Positions 25,989-34,325 of a stretch of 42,041 nucleotides of DNA are shown here, in pieces. Numbering within the stretch: position 1 is the first letter of the stretch; each line of letters begins with the position of its first letter. Under the pieces are notes generated by a model. That model did not search any database, was not told where the DNA came from, and was given only the letters and a program-made list of their open reading frames with translations. The translations under genes and the position numbers were made by a program. The stretch comes from Peribacillus huizhouensis (GTDB taxonomy: Bacteria > Bacillota > Bacilli > Bacillales > DSM-1321), in contig NZ_JACJHX010000023.1 in the NCBI RefSeq assembly GCF_014138605.1, forward strand, positions 1 to 42,041. Reading direction: 5' to 3'.

Positions 25989-26224
25989 TGTTTAGAGCAC
26001 AATGTCAAATACAACTGAGCAGAACTAGAGCAAGTTACTTTGATTCGCTTTTCTTTATTGATTCCATAGTTTAATATTTAAAAAAGGAATGAATCCTAGA
26101 GTCATTTTTTAATGGCTGTGTGGATTCATTTAAACTTTTAATAAGGTTTAAAATATGTTAAACGGATCAATCGCTTTTTTCTTTTGTGCAAAATCGATAT
26201 AAGTATACATACTAGTTGTAGCAT

Positions 26225-26420
26225 ATGCTCGTACTTTTAATTGATCTTGATTTTGTGGAAGGTATTGAACAATTAAATACAGATAGCCTCAAGGGTATTG
26301 GAAAACTTGTACAAGAATTCAACAAGAAGGAGGAAATATAAAGGTTACGCCGAGTTTATTATCGAAGAAGTGAAAATGTTGTTAAATAAGTTGTCTTTAA
26401 ATAAAATTAAGTCAAAGTAG
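26225..26420 (+). pseudogene. Small unrecognised gene remnant, frameshifted; 25989-26599 otherwise empty
   Basis: MLVLLIDLDFVEGIEQLNTD and SLKGIGKLVQEFNKKEEI read from an ATG at 26225 to TAA at 26341. One base on, the next frame continues GYAEFIIEEVKMLLNKLSLN KIKSK to TAG at 26420. Together they look like one 65-70-residue helical protein split by a single indel. No family is recognised and no ribosome site is evident. The rest of 25989-26599 shows nothing coding. Confidence 0.35.
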
Positions 26421-26599
26421 CTCTGGCAATTGAAATATTTTTTGATTAATTGTACAAAGGAAATTGGCGAATATAGATTGCATTATCATTTTGAGAGGAT
26501 GACAAAAAATTAATCATCATGTTTAGAATTAGAAGAAATCGTTTTTTACCAAAAATAAAAATGTGAGTATTACAATATTTCAAGCACCAGGAGAATCAT

Positions 26600-27022
26600 A
26601 TGAAAAAAAACATTTATGTCGTCGGAGCGGTCATCATTGAAAATCGTAAAATCCTATGCGCACAAAGAGGGCCATCCAAATCTTTACCGCTAAAATGGGA
26701 GTTTCCAGGCGGGAAGATAGAAGAAGGTGAGTCGCCACAAGAGGCGTTGCGACGGGAAATTGTTGAAGAAATGCAGTGCCAAATAGAGATTGGTGACCAA
26801 ATTGAGCATACCGTGTATGAATATGATTTTGGTATAGTTCATTTAACAACATTTTATTGCAGGCTTACTGAAGGAAAACCAGTTTTAACTGAGCATACAT
26901 CAATTAAATGGTTGTCACCAGATGAGTTGAAATCATTGGATTGGGCACCGGCAGATATTCCTGCGATTGAAAAATTATCTAGAACATCTATGATCAATGA
27001 ATGTTTTAGAAAAAGAATTTAG
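26600..27022 (+). CDS. Nudix hydrolase, MutT-like
   Basis: This 140-residue protein has a Nudix box GGKIEEGESPQEALRREIVEEMQ, preceded by the MutT-type strand VVGAVIIENRKILCAQRG and the purine-site WEFPGG. The metal-binding REIVEE glutamates are present. The glycine that closes the consensus box is Gln here (EEMQ). Members of this subgroup hydrolyse 8-oxo-dGTP or other nucleoside triphosphates. The ATG follows CAGGAGAATCAT. A strong terminator overlaps the stop codon. Confidence 0.88.
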   Translation: MKKNIYVVGAVIIENRKILCAQRGPSKSLPLKWEFPGGKIEEGESPQEALRREIVEEMQCQIEIGDQIEHTVYEYDFGIVHLTTFYCRLTEGKPVLTEHTSIKWLSPDELKSLDWAPADIPAIEKLSRTSMINECFRKRI

Positions 27023-27056
27023 CTATTCACCTGATACGTGTGAATAGCTTTTTTTA
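27021..27056 (+). terminator. Terminator of the Nudix gene
   Basis: AGCTATTCAC (27021-27030) and GTGAATAGCT (27040-27049) form a perfect 10-bp stem followed by T7. Confidence 0.9.
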
Positions 27057-27270
27057 TTTTAGGCTATTTGATTGCTACTATGGTAGGGTTGCATTTAAAA
27101 CTCTGAAGAATGCCTATGACCCTTTTATAGACACTCGTTTTATAGGTCAGTAAAATTCACTTGCAATAGGCGCGTCGATATTGATACAGAATTATAATGA
27201 AGAATTTAAAAAATGCTGGTAGAATTATTATCATCGAATTTATAGATGTTTAAAAGGTGGGACTAGTAGT

Positions 27271-28167
27271 TTGAGCAAAGAAGGAATCATTTCTTTAGGT
27301 GAGGCATTTGTTGATCTTATTTCCGCTGATCAAACAAATACAAGCTATCAACAATTTTTAGGAGGGGCAACAGTGAATGTTGCAGTGAGGGCAAGTAGAT
27401 TTGGCATCCCTTCTTATTATTTATGTAAATTAGGGACAGATGCAAACAGCTTGTTTGTCGCAAAGGCACTGAAAAAGGAAAACATCAATATTGACTATTG
27501 TGTAGCATCCTTTGAGAAAAAGGTATGTAGTGTGTACATTCATCTTAATGAGGATGGTGACAGATATTTTCATAAATATGTGAACGAGACTCCGGATGAA
27601 TGGTTAACCGTTGATGAATTAGAGCAAGAACTTTTTCATACTGGGAAAATCTTTTATTTTAGCTCTGGTACACTTTTCAATGATAAAGCAAGAAAAACGA
27701 CAGAACGGGCGTTAGCATATGCAGAAGAATATCACACTTTGGTGGCGTTTGATGCGAACATTCGCTTAAAGCGTTGGGAAAGTGAAGAAGAATGCAGGGA
27801 GCGGGTCTCTTCTTTTATGAAACGAGCTGATCTTGTGAAGGTGACGGAGGATGAACTGCTGTTCCTGACAGAAGCAAGCACAATGGAGGAAGGTCTAGTT
27901 AAAATGTCTAGCCTGAACATTCCGTTTCTGTTCATTACAATGGGGGAAGCGGGAGCATGTGTTTTATATGATGGAAACATAATGGATATTCCAGGAATCA
28001 AAGTTAAGGCTGTAGATACAACTGGTGCGGGAGACGCTTTTTTCGCAGCTATTTTATCTCGTTTTCATAAAGAGGGAGTGCCAGTGGACGATAGCCAATT
28101 AAAGGAGTATGTTCAATTTGCCAATAAAATAGGTGCAATTGCGACGACAAAACTTGGTTCATTGTAA
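27271..28167 (+). CDS. PfkB-family carbohydrate kinase (fructokinase-like)
   Basis: This 298-residue ribokinase-family sugar kinase opens with IISLGEAFVDLISAD and the substrate-binding glycines FLGGATVNVAV. It has the ATP/anion-hole signature VDTTGAGDAFFAAILSRF with the catalytic Asp in GAGDAF. The C-terminus stops at IATTKLGSL, about 10-20 residues earlier than most relatives, so a minor 3' truncation is possible. The start is TTG at 27271, after AAAGGTGGGA. Similar proteins phosphorylate fructose, 2-keto-3-deoxygluconate or related sugars; the substrate cannot be fixed. There are no sugar-transport genes alongside. Confidence 0.88.
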   Translation: MSKEGIISLGEAFVDLISADQTNTSYQQFLGGATVNVAVRASRFGIPSYYLCKLGTDANSLFVAKALKKENINIDYCVASFEKKVCSVYIHLNEDGDRYFHKYVNETPDEWLTVDELEQELFHTGKIFYFSSGTLFNDKARKTTERALAYAEEYHTLVAFDANIRLKRWESEEECRERVSSFMKRADLVKVTEDELLFLTEASTMEEGLVKMSSLNIPFLFITMGEAGACVLYDGNIMDIPGIKVKAVDTTGAGDAFFAAILSRFHKEGVPVDDSQLKEYVQFANKIGAIATTKLGSL

Positions 28168-28229
28168 TGATACTGATCAAGGAAAAGGCGAATAATTGAA
28201 GAAATTTCTTCTACACGATCTAATGGTAA

Positions 28230-28283
28230 AGTATTGCACTCAAACTAAAGGGCAGCTTTCCTTATAGATTTAGCTGCCAAAAG
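28230..28283 (+). repeat. Dispersed intergenic repeat, copy 8
   Basis: CACTCAAACTAAAGGGCAGC with GGCAGCT (28251-28257) pairing perfectly with AGCTGCC (28272-28278). The stem sequence has changed while pairing is kept, which suggests that structure matters. It follows the kinase gene. Confidence 0.65.
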
Positions 28284-28922
28284 GATGATAATGTGTAATT
28301 GACATAAAAGTGCCTACATATTATTATAAATCATCCCATATATGATAGAAGGATTTTAAATTTAAGAATGTCTTGAAATACAGACTTTTGATTGAATAAC
28401 TAGCTGAAATTATTCTTTAAGTATAATATATGTAACTTTTGAATAAGATTTAATACTGAATTTTTATTTCTTTTAGGCTTGTTGATGTTTTTTCGTGTCA
28501 CTTGTCATCTGATGAGTGACACAATAAAGACATGAACATAACAAGGTTTATCTCTTAATAGTCTAGACACTCTTGAACTACTCTGATTATCAGAGAATGA
28601 AACTTTTTGTAGATTTTGAATAAATTTTGACCCGAAAATACTGTTGATGCAGGATTTTTATCTTATTCAACAAACAGTCCATATTGGTGAGGAAAGTAAT
28701 CAAATATTTATATATAATGCAATTGAAGATTGTGAAGGATTACACTTAAACTATCGGGCCCAGGTTAGTGAAATAAGAAATTAAGAAACAGAACCTTTTA
28801 TGTCTTGAAGACAATCACTTCCCAATAGAGGGTCCACTCTTTGCAATTAATTTGGCACAAATTGAATTATAATTGGCATGGTTGACGTGGTATATTCCAT
28901 GTTTTCCTTCTAAAATGAAAAC
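28284..28922. other. Gene-free stretch with one hairpin
   Basis: GTGTCACT (28495-28502) and AGTGACAC (28515-28522) form a perfect 8-bp hairpin without a T tract. A fragment around 28718-28765 (GAAGATTGTGAAGGATTACA, then CTTAAACTATCGGGCCCAGG) resembles flanking sequence of the dispersed repeat. No coding frame is credible. Confidence 0.4.
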
Positions 28923-29021
28923 CAGACTGCACAACTATTAGCGCAACAAGGTCAAAAAGTATATGGTGCAGCACGTCGATTAGGAAAAATGAGTGATTTA
29001 GCAAAAGATGGCTATTTATGA
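28923..29021 (+). pseudogene. Fragment of a short-chain dehydrogenase
   Basis: The open stretch reads TAQLLAQQGQKVYGAARRLG followed by KMSDLAKDGYL and a TGA. This is the segment after the glycine-rich loop in classical SDR enzymes (A-x-L-A-x-x-G-x-x-V-x-GAARR). Neither the Gly-rich loop nor the catalytic half is present. It is a 33-codon relic. Confidence 0.6.
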
Positions 29022-29205
29022 TGCTAAGATTCTTAAAAATAATGGAGGGGATTTTTATATTTAGTCTTTCGCTTGACTTAAACTCAACTTTAACTTGTAT
29101 CTTATTAATAAGGGACTTTGACTAAAAGGTTACTCATTACTACCTATTTAGTTTTGACGTAGAAATTAATTTCAGAGAGACTATATATAACATAAGGAGG
29201 AGAAA

Positions 29206-29862
29206 ATGCACGCATTATTAATAGGCGCGACGGGAGCCACAGGTAAAGACTTGTTGGATTTATTGTTAAAAGACGATTCTTTTCATCGGGTAGATATTTT
29301 TGTTAGGAGTGATCTGGATATCCAAAATGAAAAATTAAAGATTCATGTTATTGACTTTGATAAACCAGAACAATGGAAGTATATAGTGAAGGGCGATGTT
29401 TTATTTTCTTGTTTGGGAACTACCCTTAAAGCTGCGGGAAGTAAAGAAGCTCAATGGAAAGTGGATTACGATTATCAATACCAGTTTGCGAAATTTGCCA
29501 AGGTGAATAATGTAAATAATTATGTATTGGTATCTTCTGGTTTTTCTTCGCCTAATTCTCTCTTCTTTTATACAAGGATGAAAGGTCAGTTAGAAGAGGC
29601 TGTAAAGGCTTTAGAATTTCCAAAGTTAGCAATCTTTAACCCGCCTTTATTGATACGAAAAAATAGTGATAGAATAATGGAAGTTGCCGGATTGAAAGCC
29701 ATCCAGTTTTTTAATAAAATACGAATTTTTCGTTCTCAAAAACCTCTACCTACTGAAATATTGGCTCAAGCCATAATAAATTCCGCCAAATCAAAAGAAT
29801 ACGGAATTACTACAATAAAAGGCAAAGCGATTTGGAAATGTGCTGGAGCTAAATATGAATAA
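29206..29862 (+). CDS. NAD(P)-binding oxidoreductase, TIP30/atypical SDR-like
   Basis: This 218-residue atypical short-chain dehydrogenase starts with the dinucleotide loop ALLIGATGATGKDLLDLLL. It has DVLFSCLGTTLKAAGSKEAQ after strand 4 and the family motif VLVSSGFSSPNSLFFYTRMK, with the Tyr-x3-Lys pair in YTRMK. Proteins of this kind resemble HTATIP2/TIP30, and most bacterial members are uncharacterised. The ATG follows ATAAGGAGGAG. It is single in its context and intact. Confidence 0.87.
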   Translation: MHALLIGATGATGKDLLDLLLKDDSFHRVDIFVRSDLDIQNEKLKIHVIDFDKPEQWKYIVKGDVLFSCLGTTLKAAGSKEAQWKVDYDYQYQFAKFAKVNNVNNYVLVSSGFSSPNSLFFYTRMKGQLEEAVKALEFPKLAIFNPPLLIRKNSDRIMEVAGLKAIQFFNKIRIFRSQKPLPTEILAQAIINSAKSKEYGITTIKGKAIWKCAGAKYE

Positions 29863-29929
29863 ATATTGATGAATTAATAATGTATATGAAGGAATCCTTC
29901 ATCATCTGGGGAATTTTCCTTAGAGATAT

Positions 29930-29990
29930 CTAGCTGCAAATAGGTAGCTGATTTTTCTATAAGTTAAACGGGCCGTTCCTATAATAAATC
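29930..29990 (+). repeat. Dispersed intergenic repeat, copy 9 (divergent)
   Basis: TAGCTGCAAATAGGTAGCTG, then AAACGGGCCGTTCCTATAAT. The GGGCC box and spacing match the family loosely. A short palindrome ATGAAGGA-A-TCCTTCAT lies just upstream at 29885-29901. Confidence 0.45.
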
Positions 29991-30120
29991 AACTGTAGAA
30001 ATGGAGAAGTTTGGTTTATTTATTGCTATGGCTGATTTAGGTGTTTCGTTAGGCGGTGTTATCATGGGGCCGGTAGCAGATTTTACCTCATATTCATTTA
30101 TGTATATGATTTGTGGTGTT
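29983..30120 (+). pseudogene. Fragment of an MFS transporter
   Basis: One frame reads NKSTVEMEKFGLFIAMADLG, then VSLGGVIMGPVADFTSYSFM and YMICG. This is a late transmembrane pair of a drug/H+ antiporter-like MFS protein (A-D-L-G-x-x-L-G-x-x-x-x-G-P-x-A-D). Both ends of the gene are missing. On the right it runs into the IS110-like fragment encoded on the opposite strand, near 30115-30125. Confidence 0.6.
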
Positions 30121-30400
30121 TCTTTTTGTACGGCTGCTTTTTATCCAAGAATGCTTGAACTTGACTTTCACCTTTTGCCACATCCAGACCAATGACTGGA
30201 TTCATAATTTATCCCCTCCTGAAAATCTATTAACCGGTAACCCCTATTCCTCCATGTAGTATCATAGCTTCGCTTGTTATACGAGATCATTGTCCCAACC
30301 AGCCTCAATCATGTTTCTACAAGTAGGGGGCGAACTGTTTAATGGACGGGATCGAGTCCCAAGGGCCAGAACGTTCTACCCCGGCTACCGCAATCATATA
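30115..30400 (-). mobile_element. IS110-family remnant: 5' end of transposase plus its leader region
   Basis: On the - strand an ATG at 30205, behind AGGAGGGGATAAATT, begins MNPVIGLDVAKGESQVQAFL followed by DKKQPYKK. This is the N-terminal RuvC-like start of IS110-family DEDD transposases, with the first Asp in GLDVAKG. The frame breaks off near 30120. Upstream of the ATG (30206 to about 30400 in window coordinates) lies unusually GC-rich non-coding DNA with small palindromes (AGAACGTTCT, GGGACTCGATCCC). In IS110 elements this leader segment encodes the structured guide (bridge) RNA. It is therefore an incomplete, immobile relic that may still carry the RNA-encoding end. Confidence 0.7.
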
Positions 30401-30412
30401 TCGATATAAAAA

Positions 30413-30451
30413 AAGGTCAATCAGAAATATTTTCTTTTCTGATTGACCTTA
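30413..30451. terminator. Strong hairpin terminator
   Basis: AAGGTCAATCAGAAA and TTTCTGATTGACCTT pair perfectly over 15 bp with a loop of about 8 nt and A/T tracts. It abuts the outer edge of the IS110-like relic. Confidence 0.85.
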
Positions 30452-30956
30452 TAATACGAAGGACCAGATTGTTTAGTAACGATTAGTAAGTTAAATGAAT
30501 ATTTATTTTACACAAATGGAGATTGTGAAGAAATGTACTTAAACTAATGTTGCAGGTTAATTTAACAAGAGGAACTGCTGATTTCGGTCAGTGATTGCTT
30601 AGAGGCATAAGGCGAAAAATCTAAGATTATGGAAATTGAGTTCGTAATTAGTGATGTTGTTAAAAACCAACAATTTTTATCATTTTATTCCGTTTTTTAC
30701 AATGGGAAAAGATATTATCTTGTTATTATGAAAATGAAGAGATGCAGGTTATTACTAAAAAAACATTTAAAACTTTAGTAATTATTGTGAATGAGAGGAT
30801 TAAAATATGATGCTTACAATTGATAAAGAAAAACAAATATTAACATTTTAAAATTCAGGAAAAAGTTCAATAAACTTTCAAGAATTTCTCATTTGAATTT
30901 CTTATTTGCAAGATAAAATGTAAGCGCATTTATGTATGCGAGATCAGGGGGATATC
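30452..30956. other. Gene-free stretch
   Basis: This is AT-rich sequence without a credible gene. Around 30515-30565, GGAGATTGTGAAGAAATGTA and ACTTAAACTAATGTTGCAGG resemble the fragment at 28718-28765, a second partial copy of a repeat flank. From 30640 to 30830 there are short coding-like pieces with many stops. Confidence 0.4.
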
Positions 30957-31596
30957 ATGAGACAATAAAGAAAAAAACTATATACTACAACTATATCAGC
31001 AGTTGTATCCTTGTTCATCTTATCGGGGTGTAATTAGGAGAATGTAAGTAGCGAAGAACCTAAAAAAAGCGACTGTAGAATTCATTAAGCACTGGCAAAA
31101 TACAGCTAGTCCAAATACACTTTGGCTTCAAACGACTGAAGAGTTAATCCATAAATATGGTTTAATGGGTCCCAAATCAGCTCGTGTCCATGCTGTCGTT
31201 TCAGGCGCTACTTATACATCACTGACAGCGGTATTCCAAGCAAAATATCAATATTTATGCCCAAAACCAACTGATTTAGACCTAACTATTAAAATACCAG
31301 AGGGAATGATGGTGCCTCCGCATCCTTCTTATCCTTCAGGACATACAGCAACAGCATGGACGGCTGCTTATATATTGTCTTATTTCTTCCCGAATGAAAA
31401 AACTCACATAGACGAAACGGCAGAAAAAGTAGCACTTTCTAGAGAACAAATGGGCATTCATTTTAAAAGTGATAACGATGCCGCTAAAAAATTAGCAAAA
31501 GCTGTTACAAACGATATTATTCAAAGTTTAAAAGATGACAATGCTCCAACGAATTACACCGAAGTGAAAAACACGGGTTCTAGCCATGGAGCTTGA
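30957..31596 (+). pseudogene. PAP2/vanadium haloperoxidase-like lipoprotein, broken
   Basis: The ATG at 30957, behind AGGGGGA, starts a lipoprotein signal peptide with lipobox LSGC (TTTISAVVSLFILSGCN). The signal is cut by TAA at codon 4 and by TAG right after GCN. At A7 near 31063 one extra A shifts the frame, after which it is open to 31596: KATVEFIKHWQNTASPNTLW, then HPSYPSGHTATAWTAAYILS and SREQMGIHFKSD. The PAP2 acid-phosphatase/haloperoxidase motifs SGH and R-x4-GxHF-x-SD are present. The first motif reads K-x6-KP instead of K-x6-RP, another sign of decay. An internal start at 31165 would lose the N-terminal helices. Confidence 0.8.
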
Positions 31597-31651
31597 CATT
31601 AATATCGACTAAGACAGACTACTATAAATAATAAATAAGATTGGAGATTCT

Positions 31652-32316
31652 ATGAAGAAAAAATTATTAACACTAATGATAGTAATGATTGGTGCAATCT
31701 CTCTTTTTACTGGTGTGGCAAGTGGCACATGTAACCGTACAACCACAGGAAACTTTACAAGGTAAATATGAAGTGTTTACTGTTCGGGTTCCATCTGAGA
31801 ATGAAACCATTCCTACAATGAAGATAGAAGTTAAATTTCCAACGGAAGTGAACATTACACGCTTTGAACCGAAATCAGGATGGAAATATGAAGTTCAAAA
31901 AGATGCTTCAGGCAAAATTACAAGTGTTATCTGGACGACAGAAGGCAAGGTTTATCTTCAACAGAATTTGGTCAGTTTAATATGCAAGGAAAAGTTGCAG
32001 ATGACTCAAAGGAAATTGTTTGGAAAGCGTATCAAACATATCAAGATGGAAGTGTTGTTGAATGGGTTGGAGCACCAGATGCTGAAAAACCAGCTTCTGT
32101 GACAGTAGTAACCCAGCTGATCCATCAGATGCACATGGACATAGACATTTAGAAAAATCAACTGATACATCCTCAAATGACCAAAAAGCTACTGAAGAGA
32201 AAGTAAATGCAGAGGAAACAAAAACAAGCTCTAACAATGTTCCACTTTACCTTTCTATTGCAGCTCTAATTGTAGGATTATTAGCATTATTTATTTCCTT
32301 CAAAAAAAGAGGCTAA
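31652..32316 (+). pseudogene. YcnI-family (DUF1775) copper-related protein, three frameshifts
   Basis: The signal peptide MKKKLLTLMIVMIGAISLFT is followed, after an indel near 31725, by HVTVQPQETLQGKYEVFTVR and FPTEVNITRFEPKSGWKYEV. A lost base near 31948 shifts to LSSTEFGQFNMQGKVADDSK and WKAYQTYQDGSVVEWVGAPD. A lost base near 32110 shifts to NPADPSDAHGHRHLEKSTDT, and then a C-terminal anchor VPLYLSIAALIVGLLALFIS ending FKKRG. The mature N-terminal His-Val and Trp-rich sandwich are those of YcnI, which binds copper outside the cell. Each lesion is one or two bases, so the gene died recently or the sequence has errors. Confidence 0.85.
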
Positions 32317-32329
32317 ATAATATGTAAGG

Positions 32330-32449
32330 CAGGGTCTTGGACAAAGCCATCCATGTTTATCACCGTCTTGCCACTCACACGGGCATTTTGCTCTTGCTGA
32401 AGCCTATAAAAGAGAAGGCAATTTCCACCTATCAGAACTTATAGTATAA
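32330..32449 (+). other. Short Cys/His-rich open stretch, possible gene relic
   Basis: One frame reads QGLGQSHPCLSPSCHSHGHF, then ALAEAYKREGNFHLSELIV and TAA. The pattern CxxxxCHSHGHF looks protein-like and metal-binding, but there is no start codon or ribosome site and no family was recognised. It may be the tail of a lost gene between the YcnI relic and the importer operon. Confidence 0.25.
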
Positions 32450-32470
32450 GAATAATAAGGGGAGTCTTAA

Positions 32471-34255
32471 ATGAATAAAAATTTACTAAGTGTACTGTTA
32501 ATTTTTACAATAATTCTTTCTAATTTTTCCACGGCAAGTGCAGAAACAACGGTAGCTTCGTTAAGAGTAGGAATCACTAAAGACGAAAATGGTCTTAATC
32601 CATATACCTATGTTACCGGTTATCCTGGCTTGGACTTAATGAACTTACTCTATGATAATCTTTTCCAATTGGATGTAGATAATAAACCAGTTCCCTGGCT
32701 GGTTAAAGACTACAAGGTTAGTGATGACGGCTTAACCTATGAATTTACTCTTCATGACGAAGTAAAATGGCATGATGGGAAGCCGCTTACAGCAGAAGAT
32801 GTTAAATTCACGATGGAATATTTCATCAAATATCCTAAATCTCGCTTCACGAATCCACTCAAATCGATTTCCGCAATAAATGTTACCGACGAAATTAAAT
32901 TTTCTTTAGTTTTATCAAAAGCAGATCCTAACTTCATGATACAGCCTCTAGCTGATCTACCGATTTTACCAAAACATATTTGGTCTACGATCGATAAGCC
33001 TGATGATGAAATGAATGCATTAGGGAGCGGTCCATACATTTTAGAAGAACATAAATCGGGACAATTTTACAAAATGAAGGCCAATAAGGATTACTTTAAA
33101 GGAGCACCGCCGATTGAGGAAATAATTTTTCCTATTATTGAGGATTCAACAGCCATGTTTAACGCACTTCAATCAGGTGAGATTGATGTTATTTCATCAA
33201 GTATTTCTCCAGAACTTGTTAACCAATTTGAAACCAACCCTTCCCTAAAAGTGGCTAGAGGACCTGGATACAGTACATCACTCTTCCAGATTAATGCGGA
33301 AAAATACCCGATGACAGAGAAAGCGTTCCGTCAGGCGATTGATTATGCAATCGACAAAGAAAATTTAGTGAAAACGGTGCTATTAGGTCTTGCGGAAGTT
33401 GGAAGCCCAGGATTTATTCATCCTTCCTCTCCTTTCTACAACAATAACTTGAAGCCCGTTTTTGATCAGGAAAAAGCAAAACAAATATTAGAGGATGCGG
33501 GCTTTAAGGATACAGATGGTGATGGGTTCAGGGAAGATCAGCAAGGGAAGAAAATAGATTTAACAACACTTGTATATTCAAATAACCCTATCAGAATTCG
33601 GACAGCAGAATTAATTTCGGAAGCATTACATAATGTTGGAATAAAAAATACTGTAAAAGCGATGGATTCTACTACAGTAGATTCATTAATGTGGCCGGAT
33701 TTTGATGTTAGCAAAGGTAGAGATTATGATTTAGGTGTTTGGAGCTGGTCTAATACAATGCAGTTATTCCCTGACAGATTAGTAGATTTATTCCATTCAG
33801 ACCCAACTCTTGGTTCAGTTAATATTGGTGCGTATAAAAATCCTGAGTTTGATGCACTTGCTGAGAAACTTAAGAACACAATTGATGAAACAGAAAGAAC
33901 AAATTTGATAAAACAATTGCAGGCGTTTGTAGCGGAAGACTCACCGATTATTACGCTTTATTACCAAGAAATTGTCAATGCATATAATCCAAAAGTATAT
34001 GACGGATTTGTGTTCCAAGTAGGAAAAGGGATTATAAATAAATTATCATTTGTCTTGGGGGAGAAGCCTGAGCAGCCAGCTAATGAACAACCAAAGAATG
34101 ACGAGAAGTCAGCTGAAGATAATCAGACTGATAGTAATGAGGTAGCCCAGAACAACACAAGTGTATATATTTTCATAGGAGTGTTACTGATCGCTGTGCT
34201 GGCCTTCTTCTTAAGAAAGAAAAAGAAAACAGATAAAGACGATTTTGATATTTAA
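32471..34255 (+). CDS. Peptide ABC transporter substrate-binding protein (SBP family 5), membrane-anchored at the C-terminus
   Basis: This 594-residue OppA/DppA-like binding protein has a Sec signal peptide at residues 1-24 (cut after TASA) and no lipobox cysteine. The family 5 domain spans about residues 30-535, with the conserved opening LYDNLFQLD, WHDGKPLTAEDVKFTMEYF and AFRQAIDYAIDKENLV. A Glu/Asn/Gln-rich linker follows at about 540-562, then a C-terminal helix VYIFIGVLLIAVLAFFL with RKKKK as stop-transfer. Binding proteins of Gram-positive bacteria are normally lipoproteins, so this one is tethered in an unusual way. It heads a five-gene operon. The ATG follows AAGGGGAGTC. Its ligand is probably a peptide, though nickel-type and other ligands occur in the family. 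Confidence 0.92.
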   Translation: MNKNLLSVLLIFTIILSNFSTASAETTVASLRVGITKDENGLNPYTYVTGYPGLDLMNLLYDNLFQLDVDNKPVPWLVKDYKVSDDGLTYEFTLHDEVKWHDGKPLTAEDVKFTMEYFIKYPKSRFTNPLKSISAINVTDEIKFSLVLSKADPNFMIQPLADLPILPKHIWSTIDKPDDEMNALGSGPYILEEHKSGQFYKMKANKDYFKGAPPIEEIIFPIIEDSTAMFNALQSGEIDVISSSISPELVNQFETNPSLKVARGPGYSTSLFQINAEKYPMTEKAFRQAIDYAIDKENLVKTVLLGLAEVGSPGFIHPSSPFYNNNLKPVFDQEKAKQILEDAGFKDTDGDGFREDQQGKKIDLTTLVYSNNPIRIRTAELISEALHNVGIKNTVKAMDSTTVDSLMWPDFDVSKGRDYDLGVWSWSNTMQLFPDRLVDLFHSDPTLGSVNIGAYKNPEFDALAEKLKNTIDETERTNLIKQLQAFVAEDSPIITLYYQEIVNAYNPKVYDGFVFQVGKGIINKLSFVLGEKPEQPANEQPKNDEKSAEDNQTDSNEVAQNNTSVYIFIGVLLIAVLAFFLRKKKKTDKDDFDI

Positions 34256-34265
34256 TAAATACAAA

Positions 34266-34303
34266 TTCCCGTAAAAACGTTTGTTTTTTGCGGGAACTTT
34301 TTC
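34266..34303 (+). terminator. Attenuating terminator between binding protein and permease genes
   Basis: TTCCCG...AAAAA pairs with TTTTT...CGGGAA (34266-34296), followed by CTTTTTC. It allows more binding protein than membrane components to be made, as in many importers. Confidence 0.7.
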
Positions 34304-34325
34304 ATCCATCAGAGAGGTGAAGGGT

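Noticed and set aside
28495..28522. GTGTCACT hairpin as a transposon end or tyrosine-recombinase site
   Set aside because: It is a single small palindrome with no partner copy, no target duplication and no recombinase gene in the window.
34281..34325. Earlier in-frame start for the DppB-type permease
   Set aside because: It lies within the terminator hairpin and adds 15 residues not seen in the family; the ATG at 34326 has AGAGGTGAAGGG in front.
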